Assembly: GCF_028595265.1 (NCBI RefSeq)
Contig: NZ_JAQQXP010000001.1
Span: forward strand, 496,001-560,000
Origin: Alteromonas gilva
Lineage (GTDB): Bacteria; Pseudomonadota; Gammaproteobacteria; Enterobacterales; Alteromonadaceae
DNA length: 64,000 nucleotides
Direction: 5' to 3'
Numbering within the stretch: the first letter of the stretch is position 1; the number at the start of each line of letters is the position of its first letter. Below, in pieces: positions 43,416 through 52,799 of this stretch. Under the pieces are notes generated by a model that was given only the letters and a program-made list of their open reading frames with translations, ran no database searches and had not been told where the DNA came from. The translations under genes were made by a program, and so were the position numbers.

Positions 43416-44594
43416 TTACAGGCCCTGGTTATGCAAATGCTTTGGCAGGGTGTTTAGCCATCGGGGATAGTCTTTTGTTAATAAGGCGGCTGGCCAGCGG
43501 CCATACCAGTCGTAACCAGTGCGCCGCTCACGGGATATGTCAGCGAGCGTTGCCACCCGTTTACCTTCGCGATTGGCAAGTAATGGCTGATTGGTATCAA
43601 TGTCGTAAAACCGGGCCCAGATGGGCTCAGCCGCGGGAGCGTCAACGATAATTCGATCCCAGTCTGAACTGTGGTACTTATACCGCACAGGCTCAGCATC
43701 GACTCTGATCATATCGATACCGGTTAACTTTGCTTGCTCAAACCATTGCACCGCTGCTTTGATAGCGGCGATTTTTTCGGCTGTGGGGTTGTCATCCTGC
43801 ATGAGATACCTGACCACATCAACACTTTCACGGCTTACCACGCTGGCCAGTTCAAAGGCTCTGCCCTGGGTAGGTTGCAGTGTTTCAGCATCGTACTGAC
43901 CGGCCCAGATAGTCGGGGTGTGACCGATACGAACCTGAAGCTTAAGCAATAGCTCATCCCCTTTTCGGTGGGCAATGCGAATGCGTTGACGTAGCGCATC
44001 GGGAATAAAATCAAACCGGGCACTGCCTTGTTTAATCTCCAGCAGTAAGCCTAATACGCCAGCCATAACATCATCCATAATGGTAATGTGTCCGCGGTAG
44101 CCATTGTTAAGCGGGGGCGAGTGGGTGAAGCCACCGTTGTCTAACTGTGCAGTTAAGATAAAGTTGAGGCCAGCAATTGCTGCCTGTTTATACTTTACGA
44201 TGCCTGTTTGTTGATACACGTCTGCCAGATAGCGAATTTGTGGGTAGACATTGCGATTATCAAAGCTGGTATCGGTGGCGTTTTTGAGCGTTGCCTGCTG
44301 CACCAGCTCGGCCTGGGTCAAGATACGCAGCGGATTTTTATTTTCGGGCCAGCCACCGTTAGCGCGCTGATAAACTAAAATGTTATCGGCGATTTGGGTA
44401 ATCTGGTGTGGCTGATAGCGTCCTTGCTGGTCGTCATGGTGCTGATCGTTCCAGTGTTTAATGACATCGTTAAATGCCGATATTTCAATTGTACTGTATG
44501 ACGGGGATTGGGGTGACTGACAGCCAACGGCAGCCAAACCTGATAACAGCAGGGCGACGTGTCTGAACACAGTGGAAGCTTTTATCCTCATCAC
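43416..44594 (-). CDS. Pectate lyase, family PL10
   Basis: A protein of 392 residues with a lipoprotein-type signal (LSGLAAVGC). The body follows PL10: ILVYQRANGGWPENKNP, TDTSFDNRNVYPQIRYLA, LDNGGFTHSP, HITIMDDVMAGVL and a C-terminal IWARFYDIDTNQPLLANREG with RRTGYDWYG. The DN/R segments contain the calcium-binding aspartates and catalytic arginine known in PL10. It should cleave polygalacturonate by beta-elimination. It lies next to the S1/P1 nuclease gene on the same strand and near the other secreted hydrolases. Confidence 0.88.
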   Translation of the reverse strand: MMRIKASTVFRHVALLLSGLAAVGCQSPQSPSYSTIEISAFNDVIKHWNDQHHDDQQGRYQPHQITQIADNILVYQRANGGWPENKNPLRILTQAELVQQATLKNATDTSFDNRNVYPQIRYLADVYQQTGIVKYKQAAIAGLNFILTAQLDNGGFTHSPPLNNGYRGHITIMDDVMAGVLGLLLEIKQGSARFDFIPDALRQRIRIAHRKGDELLLKLQVRIGHTPTIWAGQYDAETLQPTQGRAFELASVVSRESVDVVRYLMQDDNPTAEKIAAIKAAVQWFEQAKLTGIDMIRVDAEPVRYKYHSSDWDRIIVDAPAAEPIWARFYDIDTNQPLLANREGKRVATLADISRERRTGYDWYGRWPAALLTKDYPRWLNTLPKHLHNQGL

Positions 44595-44623
44595 AACACC
44601 CCTCCGTCTTACCTCATAAAAGC

Positions 44624-45439
44624 TTATTTTTTGGCGTTTGCATTATCAGTAAAAACCTCATTTAAGTACAAGGCTATACGGATCCCCGCCATTTGTAAGC
44701 GGCGTTTTACCGTAGGCATATGGTCGTAAAGGTAGTCATAGGCCATTCGGTTAGCATCTTTTGGGTAAATGGTATCGCGTATCTCAGTGCTTTCGGTAAT
44801 CCACACCGCAGGATCGGTTGCGTGCCAGTCGGCAATGTTCTGCGCGGTAATTTTTTTATTCAGCCAGTTGCTCCATTCTGAGTAAGACAGCTCTTTTTGT
44901 TCGAGCATTTGGGTATCCCACACGCGGTGCAGGTTGGAGTCCTGCCAGAAAAACCGCACTTTGACGTCGTTACCACCACGGTCGGTGCCATTACCGGCGT
45001 GCAGCGGTTGATGCAAATCGCCGATCAGATGTACTAAAAACCGCAGCGCCAGTTGTTTGTCCGCCAGCGATGCAGCGGGATTTTTTAAGGTGGTGGTGAA
45101 CTGCTCAATAGCCGTGTAAGCATCGCCTTCATCAGGCGCATCCACGTCATGGTAGTGTTTGCCTTCTGGTACGGTGACATAGTGCCAGGGCGACGCTGTA
45201 CGCTGCCAGAATTCAGAAGGGTTTGAGCGCATATCGTCGGCATAGGTGGCTGCTTCGGCCAGGGATTCAAGTGGTAACAGCACCTCAATCTGACCTTGTG
45301 CGGCCGGACTTAAATATTGTTCAGCGATAGCGCCGGTAATACGGTGGCCATTCTGGCCCCAGCCCAAGGCCGGTAAACTGACCAGTGATGAAGCGATTAT
45401 CAGCAGTGCAACAGGTGCGGTTATAACACGTTTTAGCAT
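44624..45439 (-). CDS. S1/P1-type nuclease
   Basis: A secreted zinc nuclease of 271 residues. The signal peptide is followed by WGQNGHRITGAIAEQYL, whose tryptophan and histidine are the N-terminal trinuclear zinc ligands. Further ligands are YADDMRS, HYVTV, RFLVHLIGDLHQPLHAG and RVWDTQ. It degrades single-stranded nucleic acids and 3'-nucleotides, probably for phosphate or nucleoside scavenging. It lies 29 bases before the pectate lyase gene on the same strand, possibly one transcript. Confidence 0.92.
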   Translation of the reverse strand: MLKRVITAPVALLIIASSLVSLPALGWGQNGHRITGAIAEQYLSPAAQGQIEVLLPLESLAEAATYADDMRSNPSEFWQRTASPWHYVTVPEGKHYHDVDAPDEGDAYTAIEQFTTTLKNPAASLADKQLALRFLVHLIGDLHQPLHAGNGTDRGGNDVKVRFFWQDSNLHRVWDTQMLEQKELSYSEWSNWLNKKITAQNIADWHATDPAVWITESTEIRDTIYPKDANRMAYDYLYDHMPTVKRRLQMAGIRIALYLNEVFTDNANAKK

Positions 45440-45494
45440 TTATGATTCCTTGGCGGTAATGATGAGACTGTTTGCGACCAGGCAACGCCCTCAA

Positions 45495-46118
45495 TTATTT
45501 ATTTTGGTATCCCCAGCGGGCCATCAATGTTTGGTCGACACCCAGGTGGTCCAGCACGCGAGCCACCACAAAGTCGACCAGGTCCTCGATAGTTTTGGGC
45601 TGATGATAAAACCCCGGGGAGGCGGGCATAATGGTAGCGCCGGTTTGTGACAGTTTTAGCATATTTTCCAAATGGATGCTCGACAGTGGCATCTCCCGTG
45701 TCACCAGTATAAGCTGCCCGCGCTCTTTTAGCACTACATCGGCAGCGCGCTCAATCAGATTATCACAGGCCCCCACCGCGATGGATGACAAGGTGCCGGT
45801 GGAGCAAGGACAAACCACCATTTGCCGGGGTGCCGCGGAGCCTGATGCCACCGGCGAAAACCATTCTTCTTTGCCACATACGCGAATCTGACCGGGGCTG
45901 GCGTTAAACCGCTCGGTAAAAAATGCACTGGCGGCCTCGGGTTGAGCCGGTATTTTAAGATCTTCTTCGGTGGCAAAAACCACGCGTGCCGCTGAGGAGA
46001 TCAGCACAAACACCTGGTATTCAGCTGCCACTAACTGCTGTAACAAGCGCAGTGCATAAGGCGCGCCTGATGCGCCGGTAATGCCTAAGGTAATAGATTT
46101 GTTCATTGACGTTCTCAT
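45495..46118 (-). CDS. ubiX: Flavin prenyltransferase UbiX
   Basis: An enzyme of 203 to 207 residues that makes prenylated FMN, the cofactor of the UbiD decarboxylase in ubiquinone synthesis. It has the FMN motif ITLGITGASGAPYALRLLQ, VVCPCSTGTLSSIAVG and TREMPLSSIHLENM. The first ATG at 46118 overlaps the mpl stop (ATGA); the ATG at 46106 is an alternative. mpl-ubiX is a common pair. Confidence 0.94.
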   Translation of the reverse strand: MRTSMNKSITLGITGASGAPYALRLLQQLVAAEYQVFVLISSAARVVFATEEDLKIPAQPEAASAFFTERFNASPGQIRVCGKEEWFSPVASGSAAPRQMVVCPCSTGTLSSIAVGACDNLIERAADVVLKERGQLILVTREMPLSSIHLENMLKLSQTGATIMPASPGFYHQPKTIEDLVDFVVARVLDHLGVDQTLMARWGYQNK

Positions 46119-47470
46119 GATGCTTTACCGGCTAATACATCAAGTAGCTTATTATGGATCCCGCCAAAGCCACCATTACTCATGATTAGCACGTGGTCGC
46201 CAGGCTGCAGCAAGGTAGATAGCTGGTGGATAATGGCATCAACACTGCGAAATACCTGAGTGGGGGTGTTGCTGTGTTTAGCCAGCTTTGCCATAGACCA
46301 CCCCAGATTATCCGGTTCAAACAGTAGCACTTCGTCGGCTTCCTGCCAGGAATCGACCAGTACATCTTTGTGAATGCCCATTTTCATGGTGTTGGAGCGC
46401 GGCTCCAGTACACCAATAATGCGCGCATCGCCGACCTTTTTACGCAGGCCATCCAAGGTGGTTTTGATTGCGGTCGGGTGATGGGCAAAGTCATCGTACA
46501 CCGTAATGTCTTTAATGCAGCCGCGCACTTCCATGCGCCTTTTTACATTTTCAAACTCACTGAGCGCCGCCAGTGCATCGGGTAATGTGACCCCTGCATG
46601 GTGCGCCGCAGCAATGGCCATCAGGGCGTTATCAACATTGTGCTGACCAAGTAAGTGCCAGTGCACCTGACCCACTAATTCATTTTGATACAGGACATTA
46701 AAGGCCGAACCGTCGGTATTAATAAGCTCAGCGTGCCAGTGACGGCCAAGAAATTGCTGTTCGCTCCAACAGCCTTTATCTAACACGGCTTCAAGGTTGA
46801 CATCGGTATCGGGCGACAGGACTAACCCGGTAGCGGGCACGGTGCGTACTAAATGATGGAATTGCGTTTGGATAGCGGCTAAATCGGCGAAGATGTCGGC
46901 ATGATCAAACTCTAAATTGTTCATTACCAGTGTTCGTGGGCGATAATGGACAAACTTAGAGCGCTTGTCGAAAAAGGCACTGTCATATTCGTCGGCCTCA
47001 ATCACAAAAAACGGGCTGTCACCGATCCGGGCTGAAATCCCGAAGTTTTGCGGGATACCGCCAATTAAAAACCCCGGTGTAAGCCCAGCATATTCTAAGA
47101 TCCATGCCACCATTGACGATGTTGTGGTTTTGCCATGCGTACCAGCAACGCCAATCACCCAGCGGTCTGTGAGCAGATTGTCCAGCAACCACTGGGGACC
47201 GCTGGTGTAAGGAAGATTACGATCCAGAACATACTCAACAGCCGGATTACCGCGTGACATGGCGTTACCAATAATCACCATATCCGGAGTGGGTTTAAAC
47301 TGGGACGGATCATAACCTTCGGTTAAGGTTATGCCCAGCGCTTCAAGTTGGGTGCTCATCGGTGGATAAACGTTGCGATCGGAGCCGGTAACCGTGTGCC
47401 CCAGGGATTTCGCAATTGCCGCAATGCCGCCCATAAAACTGCCACAAATTCCTAAAATGTGAACGTGCAT
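46115..47470 (-). CDS. mpl: UDP-N-acetylmuramate:L-alanyl-gamma-D-glutamyl-meso-diaminopimelate ligase
   Basis: A Mur ligase of 451 residues that recycles the murein tripeptide onto UDP-MurNAc. It starts MHVHILGICGSFMGGIA, with ATP motif GVAGTHGKTTTSSM, EADEYDSAFFDKRSKF and DDFAHHPTAIKTTL. It overlaps ubiX by four bases. In E. coli mpl is next to fbp; here the tannase-like gene and a transposase relic lie between them. Confidence 0.95.
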   Translation of the reverse strand: MHVHILGICGSFMGGIAAIAKSLGHTVTGSDRNVYPPMSTQLEALGITLTEGYDPSQFKPTPDMVIIGNAMSRGNPAVEYVLDRNLPYTSGPQWLLDNLLTDRWVIGVAGTHGKTTTSSMVAWILEYAGLTPGFLIGGIPQNFGISARIGDSPFFVIEADEYDSAFFDKRSKFVHYRPRTLVMNNLEFDHADIFADLAAIQTQFHHLVRTVPATGLVLSPDTDVNLEAVLDKGCWSEQQFLGRHWHAELINTDGSAFNVLYQNELVGQVHWHLLGQHNVDNALMAIAAAHHAGVTLPDALAALSEFENVKRRMEVRGCIKDITVYDDFAHHPTAIKTTLDGLRKKVGDARIIGVLEPRSNTMKMGIHKDVLVDSWQEADEVLLFEPDNLGWSMAKLAKHSNTPTQVFRSVDAIIHQLSTLLQPGDHVLIMSNGGFGGIHNKLLDVLAGKAS

Positions 47471-47579
47471 TAACTTTCCTGCATTAATTTCATATCCGGA
47501 TACTTTACCAGATGCATACAGTGATGCCTAAACTGAAAATGTGGGCCGGTGAACGGGGTATCCTCTACCCGATTAATCC

Positions 47580-47720
47580 AAAGCAGGTGCCATTGCCGAC
47601 AGGATGGACAAAAAACTGACCACCGCCGTGCTCGACGTAGCAATTAAAAAGATGAACGCACCACCGGTGCGATCTGTCGAAATGGTCATGGTTCAGATTT
47701 CCGTGTTCCGCGCGTTATGA
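47580..47720 (+). pseudogene. Decayed IS3-type transposase fragment
   Basis: The frame read from 47580 gives KAGAIADRMDKKLTTAVLDV then AIKKMNAPP. After a frame change at about 47665 it gives GAICRNGHGSDF. This follows the IS3 OrfB integrase core (VVGWAIADRM...AI...PP.G.IHHSDRGSQY), including the region around the second catalytic aspartate (replaced here). Flanking ends were not found. It is a short relic, just upstream of the tannase-like gene. Confidence 0.5.
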
Positions 47721-47800
47721 TACAACAGTTTATATTGATGATAATTGTGGAAGCACATTAGCCTCGGTAGTCGGGGCAGTGTTATTAAGGAACCATTAAA

Positions 47801-49354
47801 ATGAATCGATTGATAATTGGATTGGCTGCTCTGGCTTTAGCAGGGTGTGAGGCTAATGATGTTAACGCCAGCGACGCCGCCGCGACCGAAAACGCCTGTG
47901 CTGCCCTGGCCGGGCTTGATATAACGAACACCAACATTATCAGCGCGGCAGAAAAACCGGCCGGTCCATTTAACGTTGGTGCAGGCCCTGCCAGCACATC
48001 GGTAGCGTTGCCCGCGCATTGCTATGTTGAGGGCATTAGCAATCAACGCACCGGTGCAGATGGTAAAACTTACGGCCTGGGCTTTGCGCTGGCCATGCCC
48101 GCAGACTGGAACGGTCGCTTCCTGTTTCAGGGTGGTGGTGGCCTCAATGGTACTGTACATCCACCATTGGGAGGCAATGCTGCGGGTGATACGCCGGCTT
48201 TGGCACGCGGTTTTGCGGTGATCTCCACCGATGGTGGACATAAAGGGCAGGGTGGGTTCGATGCTTCCTTTATGGCCGATCAGCAAGCAGCGCTCGACTT
48301 TACCGGGCAGTCTGTGGCCAAAGTGACCGAACTGGGCAAGGAGATTGTAAAGACCTACTACGGGCAGGCGGCGCATCACACTTATATTTCCGGCTGTTCC
48401 ACCGGTGGGCGTGAGAGTATGCTGGCTGCACAGCGCTACCCCATGCTGTTTGACGGTGCCGTGGTTGGCGCGCCAGCAATGCGAACGGGGAACTCAAATT
48501 TCGCTCTGCGCAAGGCCGTAGTTGCCTTTAACCAGGTTGCGCCACTCGATGATGAGGGCAATCCGCAGGTGAGCCGCGCTTTCTCACCGGCAGAACGTCG
48601 CGCGGTGCATGATGGGCTATTGGCGCAGTGCGACGCACTTGATGGTCTGGCAGACGGAGTGGTTGCCAATGTACGTGGCTGCGATTTCGATCCCAACTTG
48701 CTGGTCTGCGACGACAATGACACTGATTCCTGTCTCTCGCAGGCCCAGGCAAACGCCATCGATGAGGCGTTTGCACCGCTCGTAAACAGTGCCGGCTTCG
48801 AGATCTATCCGGCCTTTCCCGTTGATACCGGCATGATTGAAGGTGGGATGACTTATATTCCGGGTGACAACTTCTTCTCGCCTGGGGCGAGCGCCAAACA
48901 GATTGAAATCGACATTGATGCCGAAGACGCACAGCTGCGCAATGATCCCATGCAGGCACGCACTGACAGTTACCGCTGGACCAACTTTTCTACCTTCCTT
49001 AATCGTGGTGGTAAGATCGTGTTTTACCATGGGGTCAGCGACGCCTGGTTTTCGGCCTACGATACGCTCGGGTTTTATCAGCGTGCCAGCGACGCCAATG
49101 AAGGCTGGAGCGATGCCAGTCGTTACTATCATGTACCCGGAATGGGTCATTGCGCGGGTGGAGCCAATACCTATGATTCCTTTGACTTGCTGAGCGCAGT
49201 GGTCGACTGGGTGGAAAATGGCCAGGCGCCCCGTGATGTTATAGCCTCGCGGACCAAGCCAGAGCCTGCCAGCCGCAAGCTGTGCGCCTATCCTGAGCAT
49301 CCGCACTATACCGGCGGTGACGCCACTTCTGCCGATAGCTATGAGTGTCGATAA
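47801..49354 (+). CDS. Tannase/feruloyl esterase-family alpha/beta hydrolase
   Basis: A secreted esterase of 517 residues with a lipobox-like signal (LALAGCEAN). The catalytic serine lies in YISGCSTGGRESM and its preceding cysteine pairs in family structures with the cysteine after the catalytic histidine (GMGHCAGG); the aspartate is in YHGVSDAWFS. This is the CS-D-HC motif of the family. A lid domain with a calcium-site-like CDDNDTDSCLS loop is present. It should release ferulate or gallate from plant polymers, fitting the xylanase and pectate lyase. It separates mpl and fbp and is preceded by a transposase relic. Confidence 0.92.
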   Translation: MNRLIIGLAALALAGCEANDVNASDAAATENACAALAGLDITNTNIISAAEKPAGPFNVGAGPASTSVALPAHCYVEGISNQRTGADGKTYGLGFALAMPADWNGRFLFQGGGGLNGTVHPPLGGNAAGDTPALARGFAVISTDGGHKGQGGFDASFMADQQAALDFTGQSVAKVTELGKEIVKTYYGQAAHHTYISGCSTGGRESMLAAQRYPMLFDGAVVGAPAMRTGNSNFALRKAVVAFNQVAPLDDEGNPQVSRAFSPAERRAVHDGLLAQCDALDGLADGVVANVRGCDFDPNLLVCDDNDTDSCLSQAQANAIDEAFAPLVNSAGFEIYPAFPVDTGMIEGGMTYIPGDNFFSPGASAKQIEIDIDAEDAQLRNDPMQARTDSYRWTNFSTFLNRGGKIVFYHGVSDAWFSAYDTLGFYQRASDANEGWSDASRYYHVPGMGHCAGGANTYDSFDLLSAVVDWVENGQAPRDVIASRTKPEPASRKLCAYPEHPHYTGGDATSADSYECR

Positions 49355-49463
49355 CATCGCGTCATGCCCGGTCACTGCATGTTGCCTGTAAAATGGGTTG
49401 GTAAAGGTTCGTAGTTGCAAGGTGCTGAGAGTGTGGCCTTTAAACCAACGGGCGAGCGGCTGG

Positions 49464-49652
49464 TCATTCTTCATGCCATAGAGCATGAATAATCGACTTG
49501 TCGCGCGCCGTGACTACGTCCCTGCTCATTGGCACTACATCAACAAGCGCAGCGACGTGCTTGTTGAATAGTCGGCCTGCTCCGGAGAATAGCTGAAGCA
49601 TAGCGCTGCGCAGACCTGGCCCATGCCCGGTATATTCTGAATACCAAAACAT
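49464..49652 (-). CDS. Possible small protein, 62 residues, unknown
   Basis: The ATG at 49652 has a very good ribosome site (AAAGGA, spacing six). The peptide MFWYSEYTGHGPGLRSAMLQ continues with a helical segment and ends WHEE; there is no signal peptide or membrane segment. I do not recognise it. It lies in the 412-base gap between the tannase and fbp genes, antisense to both. It may be a short gene or a remnant of one; nothing else is seen in this gap. Confidence 0.3.
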   Translation of the reverse strand: MFWYSEYTGHGPGLRSAMLQLFSGAGRLFNKHVAALVDVVPMSRDVVTARDKSIIHALWHEE

Positions 49653-49766
49653 CTGATTTCCTTTCCACCCATTGTCAGTTTACAATCTGAACAGGCTCGA
49701 TTGCTGCTATGCGGCAAAGGAAGCAGCCTGTTACTACCCTACAAATAAAAAAGGCTTACATAAACC

Positions 49767-50735
49767 ATGAAAAGACTTAATTCACAATTGCAACAAGATG
49801 GCGCGCCACTTGAGCTCATTTTGCTTATCCGTACACTTTTGGCTGGTTGTAAGGAAATTTCTTTCCGCGTCAGTCAGGGCGCACTTGCGGGGGTGTTGGG
49901 ATCAACCCTGAGTGAGAATGTTCAGGGCGAAACTCAGAAAAAGCTGGACGTGATCTCCAATCAGATTTTAAAGGATATATTAAAAGAATCCGGTTATGTA
50001 AAAGCCATTTCTTCGGAAGAGGAAGATGACGTGGTGCCCTGCCATCCGGAGGGTAACTACCTGGTGAGTTTCGATCCGCTGGATGGTTCCTCAAACACTG
50101 AAATCAACAGTCTTATCGGCACGATATTCTCCATCGCCCACGCGCCGCAATGGATGGCACCTAACGATCCGGCGGCGTTTTTACAGCCCGGCTCGCAGAT
50201 GGTCGCGGCGGGTTATGTGCTGTACGGCCCGTCCACGATGCTGGCCATGACCACGGGTAAAGGCACCCATATTTACACGCTGGATAAAACCCATGGTGGT
50301 TTCCTGCTGACGCATCCGAATGTGCAGGTGCCTGAACAAACCGCCGAGTTTTCGATTAATGCGTCCAACCAACGTCACTGGGAAGCGCCCATGCAACAGT
50401 ATGTAAATGACTTGCTGGCCGGCGAAGAAGGGCCTATGGGTAAAAACTATAATATGCGCTGGGTCGCGGCAATGGTGGGCGACGTGCACCGTTTGTTGTG
50501 TCGCGGCGGTATCTTTATGTACCCCTATGACAAGCGCGACCCCACTAAAGCCGGTAAGTTGCGTTTATTGTACGAAGCCAACCCTATGGCCTTTTTAATT
50601 GAGCAGGCGGGCGGTTCGGCGTCGACTGGCGCAGGGCGCATTATGGAAGTGATGCCCGAAGAAATACATCAGCGCGTACCGGTTATTCTTGGCTCCAAAG
50701 ACGAAGTTGAGGCCTGTCTGAGCTATTACGACTAA
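49767..50735 (+). CDS. fbp: Fructose-1,6-bisphosphatase class 1
   Basis: A key gluconeogenic enzyme of 322 residues. Metal and substrate motifs are SSEEEDD, SFDPLDGSSN, the GKNYNMRWVAAMVGDVHR segment, and RGGIFMYPYDKRDPTKAGKLR. The length is usual for class I. It is followed by its own terminator and then ppa. Confidence 0.96.
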   Translation: MKRLNSQLQQDGAPLELILLIRTLLAGCKEISFRVSQGALAGVLGSTLSENVQGETQKKLDVISNQILKDILKESGYVKAISSEEEDDVVPCHPEGNYLVSFDPLDGSSNTEINSLIGTIFSIAHAPQWMAPNDPAAFLQPGSQMVAAGYVLYGPSTMLAMTTGKGTHIYTLDKTHGGFLLTHPNVQVPEQTAEFSINASNQRHWEAPMQQYVNDLLAGEEGPMGKNYNMRWVAAMVGDVHRLLCRGGIFMYPYDKRDPTKAGKLRLLYEANPMAFLIEQAGGSASTGAGRIMEVMPEEIHQRVPVILGSKDEVEACLSYYD

Positions 50736-50758
50736 TTGGTTAAGCAAAATAGCCTCTT

Positions 50759-50789
50759 TGTAGCTTGTTAGCGCGGGCTACAGGTTTTT
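50759..50789 (+). terminator. Probable terminator of fbp
   Basis: TGTAGC and GCTACA pair around a 12-base, G-rich loop and are followed by GGTTTTTA, 24 bases after the fbp stop codon. The stem is short. Confidence 0.5.
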
Positions 50790-50860
50790 ATTTTGCGTCG
50801 ATAGCCTTATACTAAAGGCCACATGATCTAATTAATAATTAACTTAAAGGACAACCCCGT

Positions 50861-51394
50861 ATGAGCTTAAACGCCGTACCTGCAGGCAAAAATCTGCCTG
50901 ACGAAGTGAATGTAATTATCGAGATCCCGGCCCATGCTGATCCGGTAAAATACGAAGTAGACAAAGATACCGGCGCGCTATTTGTTGATCGCTTTATGGC
51001 GACTTGCATGCACTATCCAACCAACTACGGTTATGTGAATAACACACTGTCAGAAGACGGCGATCCGGTTGACGTGTTAGTGATTTCTCCTTTCCCTCTG
51101 CTGGCGGGCTCTGTGATCAAGTGTCGTCCTATTGGTGTACTGAACATGACCGATGAGTCGGGCAAAGATGCCAAGGTTCTGGCTGTGCCAATCGACAAGT
51201 TGTCGGTACTGTACCGCGAAGTGTTTGAAACGTCAGATGTACAGCCGCTGCTGCTTAAGCAAATTGAACACTTCTTTGAGCATTACAAAGACTTAGAAAA
51301 AGGCAAGTGGGTTAAAATTGACGGTTGGGCAGACGCTGCCGCCGCCAAAGCTGAAATCGTATCCAGCGTAGAGCGTTACGAAGCCAGCAAATAA
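50861..51394 (+). CDS. ppa: Inorganic pyrophosphatase
   Basis: A family I pyrophosphatase of 177 residues (E. coli: 176) that hydrolyses pyrophosphate and drives biosynthesis. It has the signature DGDPVDVLVI, with the three metal aspartates, FVDRFMATCMHYPTNYGYV, and EHYKDLEKGKW. TTAAAGGAC precedes the ATG. It is flanked by terminators, so it is transcribed alone. Confidence 0.96.
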   Translation: MSLNAVPAGKNLPDEVNVIIEIPAHADPVKYEVDKDTGALFVDRFMATCMHYPTNYGYVNNTLSEDGDPVDVLVISPFPLLAGSVIKCRPIGVLNMTDESGKDAKVLAVPIDKLSVLYREVFETSDVQPLLLKQIEHFFEHYKDLEKGKWVKIDGWADAAAAKAEIVSSVERYEASK

Positions 51395-51414
51395 GTGCAG
51401 TTTAATTGCTTAGA

Positions 51415-51439
51415 AGGCTCGACTTGTCGGGCCTTTTTT
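51415..51439 (+). terminator. Intrinsic terminator of ppa
   Basis: AGGCTCGA and TCGGGCCT form an eight-base stem with one G-U pair and a CTTG loop, followed by TTTTTT, 20 bases after the ppa stop. Confidence 0.85.
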
Positions 51440-51483
51440 AATTGGACGGGCGTTTTTATTATCATGGCGCGGGAGGTACTACA

Positions 51484-51963
51484 GTGCTCAAAATAAACTG
51501 GCTGAGTTGCTTAGCAGCCGCTTTACTATTAATGACAGCCGCATTGGTCAATGCACAGGAAGCTCAGGAGATTTACTGGGAAGATCTTGTGCCGCCTGAC
51601 TTTAACGAACTTGCACCGCAATCTACCAATCACGATAACAAAATGGCTCAGTTACAGCCGAATGCCCCCGTGGTGGAGATTTACAACGGTAAACGGGTAA
51701 AGGTGCCAGGCTTTATTGTACCGCTTGAAGGTACCGCTGAATTAACCACTGAATTTCTGTTAGTGCCATTTTTTGGCGCATGTATTCATGTGCCACCGCC
51801 GCCGTCTAACCAGATTGTCTACGTTAAAATGAACGAGGGCGTGCCGGTGGAAAATCTGTACGACGCGGTGTGGGTCGAAGGGCTGTTTTCAACCACTCAG
51901 TTCAGCAGTGATATTGCATCTGCCGGTTACACGATGCAGGGAGAGGCGGTCACGGCCTACTAG
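51484..51963 (+). CDS. DUF3299 periplasmic protein
   Basis: The protein has 159 residues when started at the GTG at 51484, which follows GGGAGGT by six bases; an upstream frame start at 51442 adds an unlikely 14 residues. A signal peptide (ending LVNAQ) precedes the DUF3299 core: IYWEDLVPPDF, KRVKVPGFIVPLE, FLLVPFFGACIHVPPPP. The histidine and cysteine in GACIHVPPP may bind metal. In other genomes such genes often lie next to an ABC transporter of the type at 10247-12171, but here they are apart. Confidence 0.88.
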   Translation: MLKINWLSCLAAALLLMTAALVNAQEAQEIYWEDLVPPDFNELAPQSTNHDNKMAQLQPNAPVVEIYNGKRVKVPGFIVPLEGTAELTTEFLLVPFFGACIHVPPPPSNQIVYVKMNEGVPVENLYDAVWVEGLFSTTQFSSDIASAGYTMQGEAVTAY

Positions 51964-51975
51964 TCTCCTGGTGTG

Positions 51976-52566
51976 TCAGGGCTGTAGCAGGCGCTTCTGC
52001 CAGCTCGTTCCGTCCCAGCTAAAATGTTCTCGCTGGTGTACACGGTTGGACATAAATGTCAGAAATTCAACGGCCTGGGGTTTGATGGTATAGCCACCCC
52101 AGAACGCCGGTCGCTGCACCGGACATTCTGCGTTGGCGAGTGCTTGCTCGAAATGCGTTAGGGGCGCTGAGTCTGCCGTCCATTCCCGGCTTTGCGCAAA
52201 GGTGGTAGTACTCATTTGCGCTTCGAAAGACCGCGTATTCCAGTACTCATCGGCGAGCTCGTTGGTAATGCGTGCAGCAGTGCCCACTACCCTGACCTGA
52301 TAGCCGATATGATCCCACCAGGCAACCAAAGACACTTTAGGGTTCATTTCAATCTGCCGACCTTTTGCTGAGTTATAGGCGGTACAAAAAGTAAATCCAA
52401 CGGTGCTGACAGCCTTAAGATCAACAAAGCGTGATTCAGGATAGCCTGATTGATTAATTGTCGAGATGCACACCGCGCTTTGTTGCTTTAGCGGTGAGGA
52501 TTCTTTGGCCTGCTGCCATATACGTTGAAACTTATTAGTGATTAATGCATTCATGGGGTAACTCAC
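51976..52566 (-). CDS. Pyridoxamine 5'-phosphate oxidase-family flavoprotein
   Basis: A protein of 196 residues with the PNPOx split-barrel: VCISTINQSGYPESRFVDLK, FCTAYNSAKGRQIEMNPKVSLVAWW, QVRVVGTA, and a C-terminal PdxH-like end, FWGGYTIKPQAVEF, with NRVHQREHF and W. These segments fit FMN and PLP binding as in PdxH, but several substitutions (for example in the RxH loop) leave open whether it is the true pyridoxine oxidase or a paralogue. It converges on the DUF3299 gene. Confidence 0.82.
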   Translation of the reverse strand: MSYPMNALITNKFQRIWQQAKESSPLKQQSAVCISTINQSGYPESRFVDLKAVSTVGFTFCTAYNSAKGRQIEMNPKVSLVAWWDHIGYQVRVVGTAARITNELADEYWNTRSFEAQMSTTTFAQSREWTADSAPLTHFEQALANAECPVQRPAFWGGYTIKPQAVEFLTFMSNRVHQREHFSWDGTSWQKRLLQP

Positions 52567-52799
52567 TGGGTTGGTCAGATCGCGGTATTGTGGTGACTGC
52601 TATCTTTATTTACGTGCTACAGGGTTAATCAAACAGACCGGTATTAACCAGGGATTATTCCATAAGTGCATCAGACCGTGCAGGATAGGGCCGTGACATT
52701 TCCTGACCTGTCCGGTTTTCTCTCATGACTATTTGTTGCCATTTTGTATAAAAAATGCACTAATATTCGGCAGGGAATCCTGACATGGAGTGAACTGTA

